Source of the DNA: Streptomyces antimicrobicus
GTDB lineage: Bacteria > Actinomycetota > Actinomycetes > Streptomycetales > Streptomycetaceae
Assembly (NCBI RefSeq): GCF_020532625.1
Contig: NZ_JAJAUY010000006.1
Span: 1 to 64,000, forward strand
Length of the DNA: 64,000 nt
Reading direction: 5' to 3'
In this document: in pieces, positions 32,233 through 40,939 of the stretch
How the letters are laid out: every line of letters begins with the position of its first letter
Numbering within the stretch: position 1 is the first letter of the stretch
Translations under genes and position numbers: made by a program
Notes under the pieces: generated by a model
What the model was told of the DNA's origin: nothing
Seen by the model: the letters and a program-made list of their open reading frames with translations, nothing else
The model's database searches: none

Positions 32233-32248
32233 GACTTGGAGGTCCCCG

Positions 32249-33781
32249 ATGTCCGCACCCGAGCAGCTGAGCGGCTCCCCCACCCTGTGGTCCCTGGTCG
32301 CCGCGCGCGCCGCGCTCACCCCGGACACCCCCGCGCTGATCGAGGCCGAGACCGGCCGCACCCTCACCTTCGGGGCCCTGCGCGAGCGCGGCGAGCGGGT
32401 GGCGGCCGGGCTGTACGGCCTCGGCGTACGGCCCGGCACGGTGGTCGCCTGGCAGCTGCCCACCCGGATCGAGACGGTGCTGTTCTCGGTCGCCCTCGCC
32501 CGGCTGGGCGCCGTCCAGTCCCCGGTGATCCCCTTCTACCGGGACCGCGAGGTCGCCTTCGCGCTGCGCTCCTCCCGCGCCGAGTTCTTCGCCGTACCGG
32601 GCGTCTGGCGCGGGTTCGACCACACGCAGATGGCCCACCGGCTCGGCGCCCGCGGCGTCCTCCAGGTCTACGCCGACCTGCCCGGCGGCGACCCGGCCGT
32701 GCTGCCCCCGCCCCCGGCGGACGGCACGGCGGTCCGCTGGATCTACTGGACCTCCGGCACCACCTCCGACCCCAAGGGCGTCCTGCACACCGACCGCTCG
32801 CTGCTCGCCGGCGGCTCCTGCCTGGCCCACGCGCTGCGCCTGCGACCCACCGACGTCGGCTCGATCGCCTTCCCGTACGCGCACATAGGCGGGCCCGACT
32901 ACCTGGTGATGCTGCTGCTGTACGGGTTCCCGGCGGTCCTGTTCGAGACGTTCGCCCTGCCGGAGGCGGTGGCCGCCTACCGGCGGCACGGGGTCACCGT
33001 GGCGGGCGGCTCCACCGCCTTCTACTCCATGTTCCTCGCCGAGCAGCGCAGGACGCCCGGCGAGAAACTGATCCCCAGCCTGCGGCTGCTGGCCGGCGGC
33101 GGCGCGCCCAAGCCGCCGGAGATCTACCACGCGGTGGTCCGTGAGCTGCGCTGCCAGCTCACCCACGGCTACGGCATGACCGAGGTCCCGATGATCACCA
33201 TGAACTCGCCCGACGACACCGCCGAGCACCTGGCCACCACCGAGGGCCGGCCGCCCGCGGGCATGTCGGTCCGGATCACCGACGCCGACGGCAAGCCGCT
33301 GCCGGCCGGCACCGAGGGCGAGGTCCGGCTGCGCGGCGAGGCCGTGTGCCAGGGCTATCTGGATCCGGCCCAGACGGCGCAGGCGTTCGACGCGGACGGC
33401 TACCTGATCACCGGCGACCTCGGCCACCTCACCGCACAGGGGCACCTGGTGCTGACCGGGCGCACCAAGGACGTGATCATCCGCAAGGGCGAGAACGTCT
33501 CGGCCAAGGAGATCGAGGACCTGCTGCACCGGCTGCCGGGGGTCGGCGACGCCGCCGTGATCGGGCTGCCCGACCCCGAGCGCGGCGAGCGGGTGTGCGC
33601 GGTGGTCGAACAGCCGCCGGGAGCCGCGCCGCTGACGCTGGCGGAGGTCACGGCGTACCTGCGCGGCGAGGGCCTGGCCACCCACAAACTGCCGGAGCAG
33701 CTGGAGGTGGTCGAGGCCCTCCCCCGCAACGAGACGCTCCGCAAGGTCCTGAAACACAAACTCCGCGAACGCTTCACCTGA
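32249..33781 (+). CDS. AMP-forming acyl-CoA ligase
   Basis: The 510-residue protein is a class I adenylate-forming enzyme. It makes acyl-AMP and then acyl-CoA. Motifs in order: phosphate-binding WTSGTTSDPKGVLHTD, HGYGMTEVP, GYLITGDLGHL, hinge GRTKDVIIRKGENVSAKEIED, and the C-terminal catalytic lysine in NETLRKVLKHKLRERF. It is related to FadD and cyclohexanecarboxylate-CoA ligases. Divergent from the amidohydrolase operon with its own operator h, it probably performs the entry step of the regulon's pathway. The substrate cannot be read from the sequence. Confidence 0.92.
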   Translation: MSAPEQLSGSPTLWSLVAARAALTPDTPALIEAETGRTLTFGALRERGERVAAGLYGLGVRPGTVVAWQLPTRIETVLFSVALARLGAVQSPVIPFYRDREVAFALRSSRAEFFAVPGVWRGFDHTQMAHRLGARGVLQVYADLPGGDPAVLPPPPADGTAVRWIYWTSGTTSDPKGVLHTDRSLLAGGSCLAHALRLRPTDVGSIAFPYAHIGGPDYLVMLLLYGFPAVLFETFALPEAVAAYRRHGVTVAGGSTAFYSMFLAEQRRTPGEKLIPSLRLLAGGGAPKPPEIYHAVVRELRCQLTHGYGMTEVPMITMNSPDDTAEHLATTEGRPPAGMSVRITDADGKPLPAGTEGEVRLRGEAVCQGYLDPAQTAQAFDADGYLITGDLGHLTAQGHLVLTGRTKDVIIRKGENVSAKEIEDLLHRLPGVGDAAVIGLPDPERGERVCAVVEQPPGAAPLTLAEVTAYLRGEGLATHKLPEQLEVVEALPRNETLRKVLKHKLRERFT

Positions 33782-33837
33782 CCAGGACCGAAGCCCACCC
33801 CCAGGGGCACACCCCCGCCCCCACCGAAGCCCCACCC

Positions 33838-34002
33838 CAGGGGCGCGAGGAACGGCGCGCCCAGCCAAGAACCGGCCCGCAGCCCGCCGGACGGCACCCA
33901 CACCCACGGCGAAGCCCCACACCGCCACCACCGCGCGGATCACCCACGTCGCGGCGGTGCGAGCCGTCGGGCCTTGCCCGCGCAGTTCCCCGCGCCCCCA
34001 AG
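33838..34002. repeat. Pair of inverted REP-like palindromes between convergent genes
   Basis: GGGCGCGAGGAACGGCGCGCCC (33841-33862) and, inverted, GCGCAGTTCCCCGCGCCCC (near 33980-33998) are variants of a GC-rich hairpin that I know to be common after Streptomyces genes. The first can fold with a 7-bp stem and may terminate the AMP-ligase transcript; the second faces the EF-hand gene. Confidence 0.55.
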
Positions 34003-34051
34003 GGCCCGGCCCGGCCGGGGCCGGTTTCGTCGGTCGGTCGCGCCGGAGGCG

Positions 34052-34573
34052 CTACGCGTCCGGCAGGGCCACGCCGCAGTACGCCGCGAAGGCGGTCAGG
34101 ATCTCCTCCTCCGAGATCCGGCCGTCCCCGTCGGCGTCCAGGTGGCGCGCCACCGTCTCGGCCAGCTCCGGCGTGCTCCCCAGCACCCGCAGCACCCGGG
34201 CCGTCGCCTCCCGCGTCGGCCCGGCGCCGACCCCGTCCCACGCCACCGCGATGACCGCGTGCAGGAACGGGCGGGCGATCTCGGCGAAGCCCTGCGGGTT
34301 GTCCCGCAGCCGCTTGACCGCGCCGGTGACGAACTCCTCGCGGGTCACCCGCTGGTCGCCGTCCACGTCGGCGATCCCGGCCAGGCCCTGCCAGAAGAAC
34401 TCGGCGCCGCCCAGCACGGCCTGCCCGTGGTCGGAACGCGCGGTGGTACCGAATTCGGCCAGCACCGCTTGCGCCGCGACGCTGAAGTCCTCCCGGTCGA
34501 TGTATCCGTTGCCGTCCTGGTCGAAGGTGGCGAATCGGGCGGCGATCTTGCGCTCGTACTCTGCGCTGTCCAT
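34052..34573 (-). CDS. EF-hand calcium-binding protein (calerythrin-like)
   Basis: The 173-residue protein has three readable EF-hand loops: DQDGNGYIDRED near residue 18, DVDGDQRVTREE at mid-protein and DADGDGRISEEE near the C-terminus. A degenerate fourth lies between the second and third. This matches sarcoplasmic/calerythrin-type buffers and sensors known from actinobacteria. It has no signal peptide or enzyme domain, so it acts in the cytoplasm as a calcium buffer or sensor. The gene stands alone between the AMP-ligase and the sigma factor. Confidence 0.92.
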   Translation of the reverse strand: MDSAEYERKIAARFATFDQDGNGYIDREDFSVAAQAVLAEFGTTARSDHGQAVLGGAEFFWQGLAGIADVDGDQRVTREEFVTGAVKRLRDNPQGFAEIARPFLHAVIAVAWDGVGAGPTREATARVLRVLGSTPELAETVARHLDADGDGRISEEEILTAFAAYCGVALPDA

Positions 34574-34829
34574 CTCGGCGTTCCGCCTTCACATGTGCGG
34601 TGGGGTTCAGATCAAGACAGGCCGAAGCGTACGGCTTCGGTGGCCCGCGCGTTAAGGAAAGGCGGCAAGGGGGTGGCCGCATCGAACCCGCGCACGAGGA
34701 GCGCGCCGGGGCGCGTCCCCCGCCCGCCTAGCACGAGGCGTCCTCGTCCGAGGGGACGTTCCCGTAAAACAGGCGCGAACGCGTATGTGCCCACTACATT
34801 CGAGGAGTCGACACACGGCTGGGGGCACG

Positions 34830-35393
34830 ATGCCTAAGGACGTACCACCGCGCTGGGACCGCCGCATGCAGCAACGCCTCGCCCGCGGCGAGGCCGCCGC
34901 GCTCGGGGAGCTGTACGACCGGTTCGCGTCACTGGTGCACAGCCTGGCGCACCGGGTGCTGGGCGACGAGACGGCGGCGGACCGGATCACCCGCGAGGTG
35001 TTCGGCTACATCTGGGAGAACCCCGACGCCTACGACCCCAAGCAGGGGTCCATGCGCTCCTGGGTGGCCCGGATCACCCAGGGCCAGGCGGTGGCCCGGC
35101 TGCGCCAGGCCGAACTGGGGCGCGGCTCGCGCGAGGAGCTCGAACGCAAGGTGGCCACGGCCAACGCCGCGGCCCGCGCCGACTTCATCGTCACCTCCAT
35201 GCCCGCCCCGCTGCGGGCCGCGCTGGAGCTGGCGTACTTCAAGCGGCGCGACTACCGCCAGGCCGCCGCCGACCTCAAGATCAGCGAGGACGAGGCGCGC
35301 CGCCGGCTGCGCCTCGGGCTCCAGCTGCTGTCGACCGCCAACGTCCTCCCGCACGAGGACACCGCACCGCCCGGATACGGAAGTTCTCGATGA
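34830..35393 (+). CDS. ECF-type RNA polymerase sigma factor
   Basis: The 187-residue protein has a region 2 helix (ALGELYDRFASLVHSLAHRV, then FGYIWENPDAYDPKQGS) and a region 4 helix-turn-helix (LRAALELAYFKRRDYRQAAA, then ISEDEARRRLRLGLQLL). It overlaps the downstream anti-sigma gene by four bases (ATGA). ATG 34830 follows GGGGGC; the in-frame ATG at 34785 gives an unlikely Arg/His-rich head. The sigma factor probably directs its own operon. The gap 34574-34829 holds its promoter, but no ECF-type -35/-10 pair is obvious by eye. Confidence 0.88.
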   Translation: MPKDVPPRWDRRMQQRLARGEAAALGELYDRFASLVHSLAHRVLGDETAADRITREVFGYIWENPDAYDPKQGSMRSWVARITQGQAVARLRQAELGRGSREELERKVATANAAARADFIVTSMPAPLRAALELAYFKRRDYRQAAADLKISEDEARRRLRLGLQLLSTANVLPHEDTAPPGYGSSR

Positions 35394-36631
35394 ACGACCC
35401 CGCGGAGTTCCCCGACTCCCCCGACTCCCCCGACGACGGACCCGAGGCCCGGGGCGGGGGCGCCCGGATACCGGGTCCCCGCGCGGCGGCGGACGACTGG
35501 GACGTGCTGCCCGAACCCCGCCCGGCGCCCGCCCCGCCCACGCACGACGTGCTGAAGTCCCTGCTGGGCGCGTGGGCGCTGTCGGCGTGTTCGGTGGAGG
35601 AGACCCAGGCCGTCGAGGACCACCTCACCGAGTGCGCGCCGTGCGCCGAGGAGGCGTTGCGGCTGCGGGACGCGGTCGGGCTGCTGCACCCCGACGAGAG
35701 CCTCGACCTCAAACCGCTGCTGCGCTCGCGGGTGCTGGAGGACTGCCTGGGCAAGCGCCCGGCGCGGATCCCGGTGCCGTCCTGGGCGACGCCGTACGAC
35801 ACCGAGACGGCCCGGCTGGACGCGCTGCTGCAGGACTTCGGCGACGCGGAGTGGCACACTCCGGTGCGGCTGAAGTGGTTCCAGGAGGACCGGCACACCT
35901 CCCGCCGGACCACCGTGGCCGGTGTCATCGGCCATCTGCTGACGGTGGACGGGCTGATCGCGACCGCGCTGGGCCTGGCCGATCCGCTCGGCGCCCACGC
36001 GGGCAGCGACCCGACGGCGCGCACCGAGCAGTTCTGGTCCTCGTCCCCGTACCCGGTGACCCGGCAGGTGCGGGAGCCGTGGCGGGAGCAGGGCCACACC
36101 CTGGTGCGGACGGTGTCGTTCGCCGGTCGCGGGGTGGCCGACCTGTGCGTGGGCTACGGCGACTTCTCGCTGCCGCTCGGCGACGCCTTCCTGGAGCGGG
36201 CCTTCGAGTGCTGGGTGCACGCCTGGGACATCGCCGAGGCGGTGGACTACCCGTACGAGCCGCCGTCGGGCGCCCATCTGCACCGGATGATCGACCTGGC
36301 GGCCCGGCTGCTGCCGACGGTCCTCGCCGTACGCCGCCGGGGCGGGCTCGCGGCCCCGGCGCAGGAGCTGGTCGCGGCCGGGGCGCCGGGCCGGACCCTG
36401 CACCTGGAGATCGAGGGCGCGGGCGGCGGCAGCTGGGACATCGCCCTGGACTCCCCGGCGGCGGCGACCTCCGCCGACCGGACGGTGGCGGAGATCGCCC
36501 TGGACGGGCTGGAGTTCTGCCAGCTCGCCGCGGGCCACATCGCCCCGGACGACGCGGCCGCCGGCCAGCACGGCGACCGGGAGGCCATCCGCGACGTCCT
36601 GTACGCGGCGGCCTCCCTCAGCCGGCTGTGA
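35390..36631 (+). CDS. Zinc-finger anti-sigma factor fused to mycothiol-type MDMPI domain
   Basis: The 413-residue protein has an acidic, Pro-rich head and then a zinc-binding anti-sigma motif, VEDHLTECAPCAEEAL (H-x3-C-x2-C) at about residues 80-90. Its last 270 residues form a DinB/MDMPI-like domain: LDALLQDFGDAEWHTPV, then VIGHLLTVDGLIA, and a late WVHAWDIAEAVD. MDMPI domains bind mycothiol and a metal, so this anti-sigma factor could sense thiol state. No membrane helix is seen. It is translationally coupled to the ECF sigma factor, its expected target. Confidence 0.88.
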   Translation: MNDPAEFPDSPDSPDDGPEARGGGARIPGPRAAADDWDVLPEPRPAPAPPTHDVLKSLLGAWALSACSVEETQAVEDHLTECAPCAEEALRLRDAVGLLHPDESLDLKPLLRSRVLEDCLGKRPARIPVPSWATPYDTETARLDALLQDFGDAEWHTPVRLKWFQEDRHTSRRTTVAGVIGHLLTVDGLIATALGLADPLGAHAGSDPTARTEQFWSSSPYPVTRQVREPWREQGHTLVRTVSFAGRGVADLCVGYGDFSLPLGDAFLERAFECWVHAWDIAEAVDYPYEPPSGAHLHRMIDLAARLLPTVLAVRRRGGLAAPAQELVAAGAPGRTLHLEIEGAGGGSWDIALDSPAAATSADRTVAEIALDGLEFCQLAAGHIAPDDAAAGQHGDREAIRDVLYAAASLSRL

Positions 36632-36664
36632 CCGGCGCGCCCGTACCCGTCGCCTGTGCCCGTA

Positions 36665-36708
36665 CCCGTGCCCGGGTGCCCGGCCCGCCCCGGCCACCCG
36701 GGCACGGG
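36665..36708. terminator. Strong hairpin between anti-sigma gene and purU
   Basis: A perfect 14-bp stem (CCCGTGCCCGGGTG with CACCCGGGCACGGG) carries a 16-base GC-rich loop. It lies between convergent genes and can act on both strands. Confidence 0.75.
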
Positions 36709-36748
36709 CACGCAGGCGCGGGCGCAGGCGCAGTCCCGGGCGGGCGGG

Positions 36749-37621
36749 CTACGCGAAGACGACGGTGCGGGAGCCGTTGAGCAGGACCCGGTGCTCGCTG
36801 TGCCACTTCACCGCGCGGGCCAGGGCCTGGCACTCCACGTCGCGGCCGATGGCCACCAGCTGGTCGGGGGTGACGTCGTGGCCGACCCGCTCGACCTCCT
36901 GCTCGATGATCGGGCCCTCGTCGAGGTCGGCCGTCACGTAGTGGGCGGTGGCGCCGATGAGCTTCACCCCGCGCGCGTGCGCCTGGTGGTACGGCTTCGC
37001 GCCCTTGAAGCTCGGCAGGAAGGAGTGGTGGATGTTGATGATCCGGCCGCTGAGCTCCTTACACAGGGCGTCGGAGAGCACCTGCATGTAGCGGGCCAGC
37101 ACGACCAGTTCCACGTTCTCCGAGCGGACCAGCTCCAGCAGCGCCGCCTCGGCCTCCGCCTTCGTCTCCCGGGTGACCGGAATGTGGTGGAACGGGATGT
37201 CGTAGGAGGCGACGAGCTCGGCGAAGTCCGTGTGGTTGGAGACCACCGCCGCGATCTCCACCGGCAGCGCCCCGATCCGGCTACGGAAGAGCAGGTCGTT
37301 GAGGCAGTGCCCGAACTTCGACACCATCAGGATGATCCGCATCCGCTCGTCGGAGCGGTGGATCTGCCAGTCCATCCGGAACGAGTCGCCGATCGCCGCG
37401 AAGCTCGCCCGCAGCTTCTCCAGGGTCACCGGCTCGTCCGCCGAGAAGTGGACCCGCATGAAGAACAGCCCGGTGTCGTGGTCGCCGAACTGCTGGCTGT
37501 CCTCGATGTTGCACCCGGTCATGAACAGGTAGCTCGACACGGCGTGCACGATGCCCTGCTTGTCCGGGCAGGAGAGGGTCAGGACGTACTGGTGGGACTG
37601 CGGCTGCGGGTCTTCGCTCAT
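36749..37621 (-). CDS. purU: Formyltetrahydrofolate deformylase
   Basis: The 290-residue enzyme hydrolyses 10-formyltetrahydrofolate to formate and tetrahydrofolate, balancing one-carbon pools. An N-terminal ACT domain (LTLSCPDKQGIVHAVSSYL, about residues 12-90) precedes the formyl-transferase-like domain. That has the substrate loop INIHHSFLPSFKGAKPYHQA and the catalytic region IGATAHYVTADLDEGPII. ATG 37621 is preferred; the frame opens at 37639. It lies 14 bp after the SCO4402-family gene and is probably cotranscribed. Confidence 0.93.
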   Translation of the reverse strand: MSEDPQPQSHQYVLTLSCPDKQGIVHAVSSYLFMTGCNIEDSQQFGDHDTGLFFMRVHFSADEPVTLEKLRASFAAIGDSFRMDWQIHRSDERMRIILMVSKFGHCLNDLLFRSRIGALPVEIAAVVSNHTDFAELVASYDIPFHHIPVTRETKAEAEAALLELVRSENVELVVLARYMQVLSDALCKELSGRIINIHHSFLPSFKGAKPYHQAHARGVKLIGATAHYVTADLDEGPIIEQEVERVGHDVTPDQLVAIGRDVECQALARAVKWHSEHRVLLNGSRTVVFA

Positions 37622-37635
37622 GACCCCACAGCCTT

Positions 37636-38082
37636 TCACACCGCGCGGGTCAGGATCCGCAGGACTTCGAGCGAGCGCGGGCGGGCGTCGGGGTCGTCGC
37701 CGTCGGCCGTGGCCAGCCGCACGTGCGCCTCGCGGGCCGCGCGGACCGCCTCGGGCCAGCCGTGGTGGTCCAGGTACGCCGAGACGGGCGCGTCGGGGCC
37801 GATCTGGTGCAGGATCCGCAGCACGCGCAGCACGGCGACGTCGACGAGGGCGGCCTCCTGGGAGTCACGGAAGATCGTGCCGACGTACTTCTCGGCGGAC
37901 CAGCTGTCGAGCCAGGTGTCCTCCACCAGGCGGTACACGGCGTCGGTGACGTCCCCGAAGCCCTCGACCCCGGCCAGCCAGGTGTCCTCCTGGAAGACCG
38001 GGTCGGAAAGCATGTGCAGCGCCGAGCGCACATTGCTGCGCCAGCGCCACCACGGCATGTCGTTGAGCGGCATGCCGCCCAT
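37636..38082 (-). CDS. SCO4402-family conserved protein
   Basis: The protein of about 148 residues has the conserved block PLNDMPWWRWRSNVRSALHM, then FGDVTDAVYRLVEDTWLDSW and ALVDVAVLRVLRILHQIG. It matches a Streptomyces family known to me as SCO4402, of no established function. It is soluble, mostly helical, and rich in Trp and Asp. ATG 38082 is a guess; ATG 38073 and GTG 38139 are also in frame, the latter adding an extra head ending in RRGRRSST. It precedes purU by 14 bp. Confidence 0.75.
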   Translation of the reverse strand: MGGMPLNDMPWWRWRSNVRSALHMLSDPVFQEDTWLAGVEGFGDVTDAVYRLVEDTWLDSWSAEKYVGTIFRDSQEAALVDVAVLRVLRILHQIGPDAPVSAYLDHHGWPEAVRAAREAHVRLATADGDDPDARPRSLEVLRILTRAV

Positions 38083-38303
38083 GGTGGAGGAGCGGCGGCC
38101 GCGGCGGGAGGGGTTATTCGGAGCTTGGACGAATGTCACGCTTTCGATCGTACGTTCCGCCTCTGACACGATCTTGACGACCCCGGACGCGGGCCCGTAC
38201 GGCCGGGACGACCCCGGACCACCCCGGATGTTCACCTGGCCGTCACTGCCCGTTGCGAACCGCCCACATCCCCGTTACCGACGGCGCGGCATGGTGCAGG
38301 TCC

Positions 38304-39611
38304 ATGAGCGAAAGGCGACGCACGACTCGACTCCGATCCCTGCTGGCCGTGACGACGGGCGTGTGCCTCCTCGCCGGGTGCGGCGTGCTCCCCGGGACCT
38401 CGGGGGGATCCGGGGAGACCCTCACGGTCGTCACCTTCGCCCCTGAAGGCACGAAAGCCACCAACATGAGCGGTATGACCGCCATGGCCAAGGCCTACGC
38501 ACGCTGGGTGAACAGCAAGGGCGGCATCAACGGCCACAAACTGCGCGTCCTGACCTGCAACGAGCGCAACACCCCCACCGGGGCCGCCGACTGCGCCCGC
38601 CAGGCCGTCGCCGAGAAGGCCGTCGCCGTGGTCGGCTCCTACAGCCAGCACGGCCGCGCCTTCATGGCCCCGCTGGAGGCCGCCGGCATCCCGTTCATCG
38701 GCGGCTACGGCGTCTCCGCCGAGGAGTTCCAGAGCACCCTGTCCTTCCCCGTCAACGGCGGCCAGCCGGCGTTGCTGGCCGGCGCCGGGCACCAGCTGGC
38801 CCGCACCTGCGAGCAGGTCGCCCTGGTCCGGCCCGACACCCTCGTCGGCGACTCCATGCCGGTGCTGCTCAACGCCGGGCTGCGCGCCACCCGCCAGATG
38901 CAGGCCGCCGACATCCGGGCCGCCGAGGACGCCGGGGACTACGGGCCGCAGGCCCGCGAGGCGATGGCCGAGGTCGGCCGGACCAAGGACCGCGGCCGCA
39001 GCTGCGTCACGGCGGTGCTCGGCGCCCGCACCGAGACCTTCTTCGACTCCTTCCGCCGGGTCGACCAGGGGCAGGGCCCGGTTCAGGCCTCCGGCCCCCA
39101 GGCGCCGCGCAAGCCGCAGATCGCGTCGGTCCTCGGCAGTGTCAGCCAGGCGCTGGTGGACCGGACCGGCGGCAAGGAGAGCCCGTTCGAGGGCGCGTAC
39201 GTCACCGGCTGGTACCCGGTGGCCACCGACCCGCTGTGGGACCACATGCGCAAGGTGGTGGCCGACTTCGCCTTCGGCGACGACGACGCCGATCCCGCCG
39301 ACGACGGCACCCAGACCACCTGGATCGCGTACACCGTGCTCAGCGAGATCCTGAAGCAGCTCGGCGGCCAGGACGTCACCGCCCGCAGCGTGGCCCGGGC
39401 GCTGAACCGGACCGAGGGCGTCAGCACCGGCGGCCTCACCCCGGACCTGCGCTGGCGCTTCCAGGACCTGCGCGCCGTCGGCGGCTACCCGCGGCTGACG
39501 AACGCCCGCGTCAGCTTCCAGCTCGTCCAGGCCGGCCGGCTGGTCGCCCAGCCGGGCGACCAGCCCTCTATGGACATGACGCAGACCTTGGAGGCGGCAC
39601 CGCGCAGCTAG
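38304..39611 (+). CDS. Substrate-binding lipoprotein of ABC-transporter type
   Basis: The 435-residue precursor has a lipoprotein signal with the lipobox LLAGC (Cys26). The fold is periplasmic-binding type I, like branched-chain amino-acid receptors. Typical elements are AYARWVNSKGGINGHKLRVL, CNERNTPTGAADCARQAVAE and AVVGSYSQHGRAFMAPLEAA. No permease or ATPase gene is adjacent, so it may work with a transporter elsewhere or as a sensor. The ATG at 38304 starts the basic signal head. The ligand is unknown. Confidence 0.85.
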   Translation: MSERRRTTRLRSLLAVTTGVCLLAGCGVLPGTSGGSGETLTVVTFAPEGTKATNMSGMTAMAKAYARWVNSKGGINGHKLRVLTCNERNTPTGAADCARQAVAEKAVAVVGSYSQHGRAFMAPLEAAGIPFIGGYGVSAEEFQSTLSFPVNGGQPALLAGAGHQLARTCEQVALVRPDTLVGDSMPVLLNAGLRATRQMQAADIRAAEDAGDYGPQAREAMAEVGRTKDRGRSCVTAVLGARTETFFDSFRRVDQGQGPVQASGPQAPRKPQIASVLGSVSQALVDRTGGKESPFEGAYVTGWYPVATDPLWDHMRKVVADFAFGDDDADPADDGTQTTWIAYTVLSEILKQLGGQDVTARSVARALNRTEGVSTGGLTPDLRWRFQDLRAVGGYPRLTNARVSFQLVQAGRLVAQPGDQPSMDMTQTLEAAPRS

Positions 39612-39637
39612 GGCCTGGCTTCCGGATCAGGCCCTAG
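39608..39637. terminator. Hairpin formed across two convergent stop codons
   Basis: CTAGGGCCTG pairs perfectly with CAGGCCCTAG around a 10-base loop. The TAG stops of both flanking genes are inside the stem, a compact two-way terminator. Confidence 0.75.
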
Positions 39638-40758
39638 AGCTGCGACTTGTCGCGCTTGGTGAGGCCGTACTGGGTCGCGATCCGGTTCCACAGGGTCGCG
39701 GCCGTCTCCTTGGCCCGGGTCGCCTCGGCGCTCGCCTTGTTGCCGTCGACGGCATGGCCCGACGGCTTGGCGTGGCCGTCCTTGCAGTCCTTCTTCTTGC
39801 CGTCCAGCTCGTCGGCCCAGGCCGCGTAGTGCTTGTCGGCGGCGGCCGAGGACTGCCAGCCCTTGGTCAGGGCGGCGGACAGCTGGGCGCTGTCCTTCAG
39901 CTTGTCGATCTTCAACTCGCCGAGCCGGGTGACCATCTCCTCGCGCTGGCGCGCCGCGTCCCGCAGGTCCGACGCCGCGTCGTCGAGGTTCTTGCAGCTC
40001 TTGATGTGCTCCACGGCCTGGAGCACCGAGGACCGGCTGTCGTTGCTGTCGGCGAGGAGCTTGTCCAGCTGGACGGCCTGCGAGCGGGCCGGGTCCACCG
40101 GGGTCTCGCCGGCGGCCGAGGAGGACGGCCCCGGGGTGGGCGTGGCGGCCACGGCCGCCGGGTCGTCGTTGCGCGCCGGGGCGTCGTCCCCGAGCAAGGT
40201 CCCCACCCCGAGCCCGATCACGGCCAGCCCGAACACGGCCGCCGCGATGACGGGCGCGGACGGCCGCCGCGACACGTCCTCCTCCGGGTACGGGGTGAAC
40301 GGCTGGGGCTGCGGCTGCTGGTGCGGCTGCCGCACCCCGGCCCCCGGCTGCGGCCGACCCCGACCGTACGGCCCGGGCGCCACGGGCTCGGCGATCGGCG
40401 GCAACACCTGCGTGTGGCCGCCCGCACTGTCCCGGAACAGCCCGTCGTAGTCCGCCGCGGCCCCGCCCGGAACGGGCGGGATGTACTGAGTGGCGGCGTC
40501 GTCGGCGGAAGCCGCGGGCACGGGCGGAATGTACTGGGTGGCCGCTTCACCGGCGTTCGCCCCGGCAACAGGGGGAATGTACTGGGTGGCGGCGTCGCCG
40601 TCGTTCGCCCCGGGCACCGGGGGGATGTACTGGGTGACGGCGTCGGGCAGCGGCGGGTAGCCCTGGCCGTGGGGCGCGCCCGGCCCCTCGTAACCCGGGC
40701 CCAGGACATGGCCGGGCGGCGGCCCCCAGGGCTCGCCCCCTTGTCCGCTCTGCGTCAC
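39634..40758 (-). CDS. Single-pass membrane protein with TQYIPP repeats
   Basis: The 374-residue protein has a Pro/Gly-rich cytoplasmic head with four 16-residue repeats of VTQYIPPV (residues 41-98) and a related HTQVLPPI further on. One membrane helix (VIAAAVFGLAVIGLGVGTLL, about 175-195) follows. The outer helical domain (LDKLLADSNDSRSSVLQAVE to the Lys-rich end) looks like a coiled coil with a Cys pair. Threonine before QYIPP is a plausible kinase target and FHA-binding site, as such motifs recur in Streptomyces membrane proteins. I cannot assign a function. Confidence 0.8.
   Translation of the reverse strand: MTQSGQGGEPWGPPPGHVLGPGYEGPGAPHGQGYPPLPDAVTQYIPPVPGANDGDAATQYIPPVAGANAGEAATQYIPPVPAASADDAATQYIPPVPGGAAADYDGLFRDSAGGHTQVLPPIAEPVAPGPYGRGRPQPGAGVRQPHQQPQPQPFTPYPEEDVSRRPSAPVIAAAVFGLAVIGLGVGTLLGDDAPARNDDPAAVAATPTPGPSSSAAGETPVDPARSQAVQLDKLLADSNDSRSSVLQAVEHIKSCKNLDDAASDLRDAARQREEMVTRLGELKIDKLKDSAQLSAALTKGWQSSAAADKHYAAWADELDGKKKDCKDGHAKPSGHAVDGNKASAEATRAKETAATLWNRIATQYGLTKRDKSQL
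40465..40638 (-). repeat. Four 48-bp coding repeats (TQYIPP units)
   Basis: Four in-frame copies of a 48-bp unit encode (V/A)TQYIPPV followed by a variable Ala/Gly/Asp linker. The last copy is cut short. TQYIPP is invariant while linkers vary, which suggests selection on that motif. Confidence 0.8.
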
Positions 40759-40939
40759 CGGGACTCCTCACCGACGTTCGTACAAACCGTCGGCCACGCT
40801 ACCCCGTCCCCCCACCCGACGGCAGGCCCGGCCGGAGCCCCCGGCCGGAGCCCCCGGCCCGACGGCCGGGCCGCCCGGCCCGCCCCGGCCGCCAGGCCGC
40901 TCGCCCGCCAGGCGGCTCGCCCGCCAGGCCGCTCGCCCG

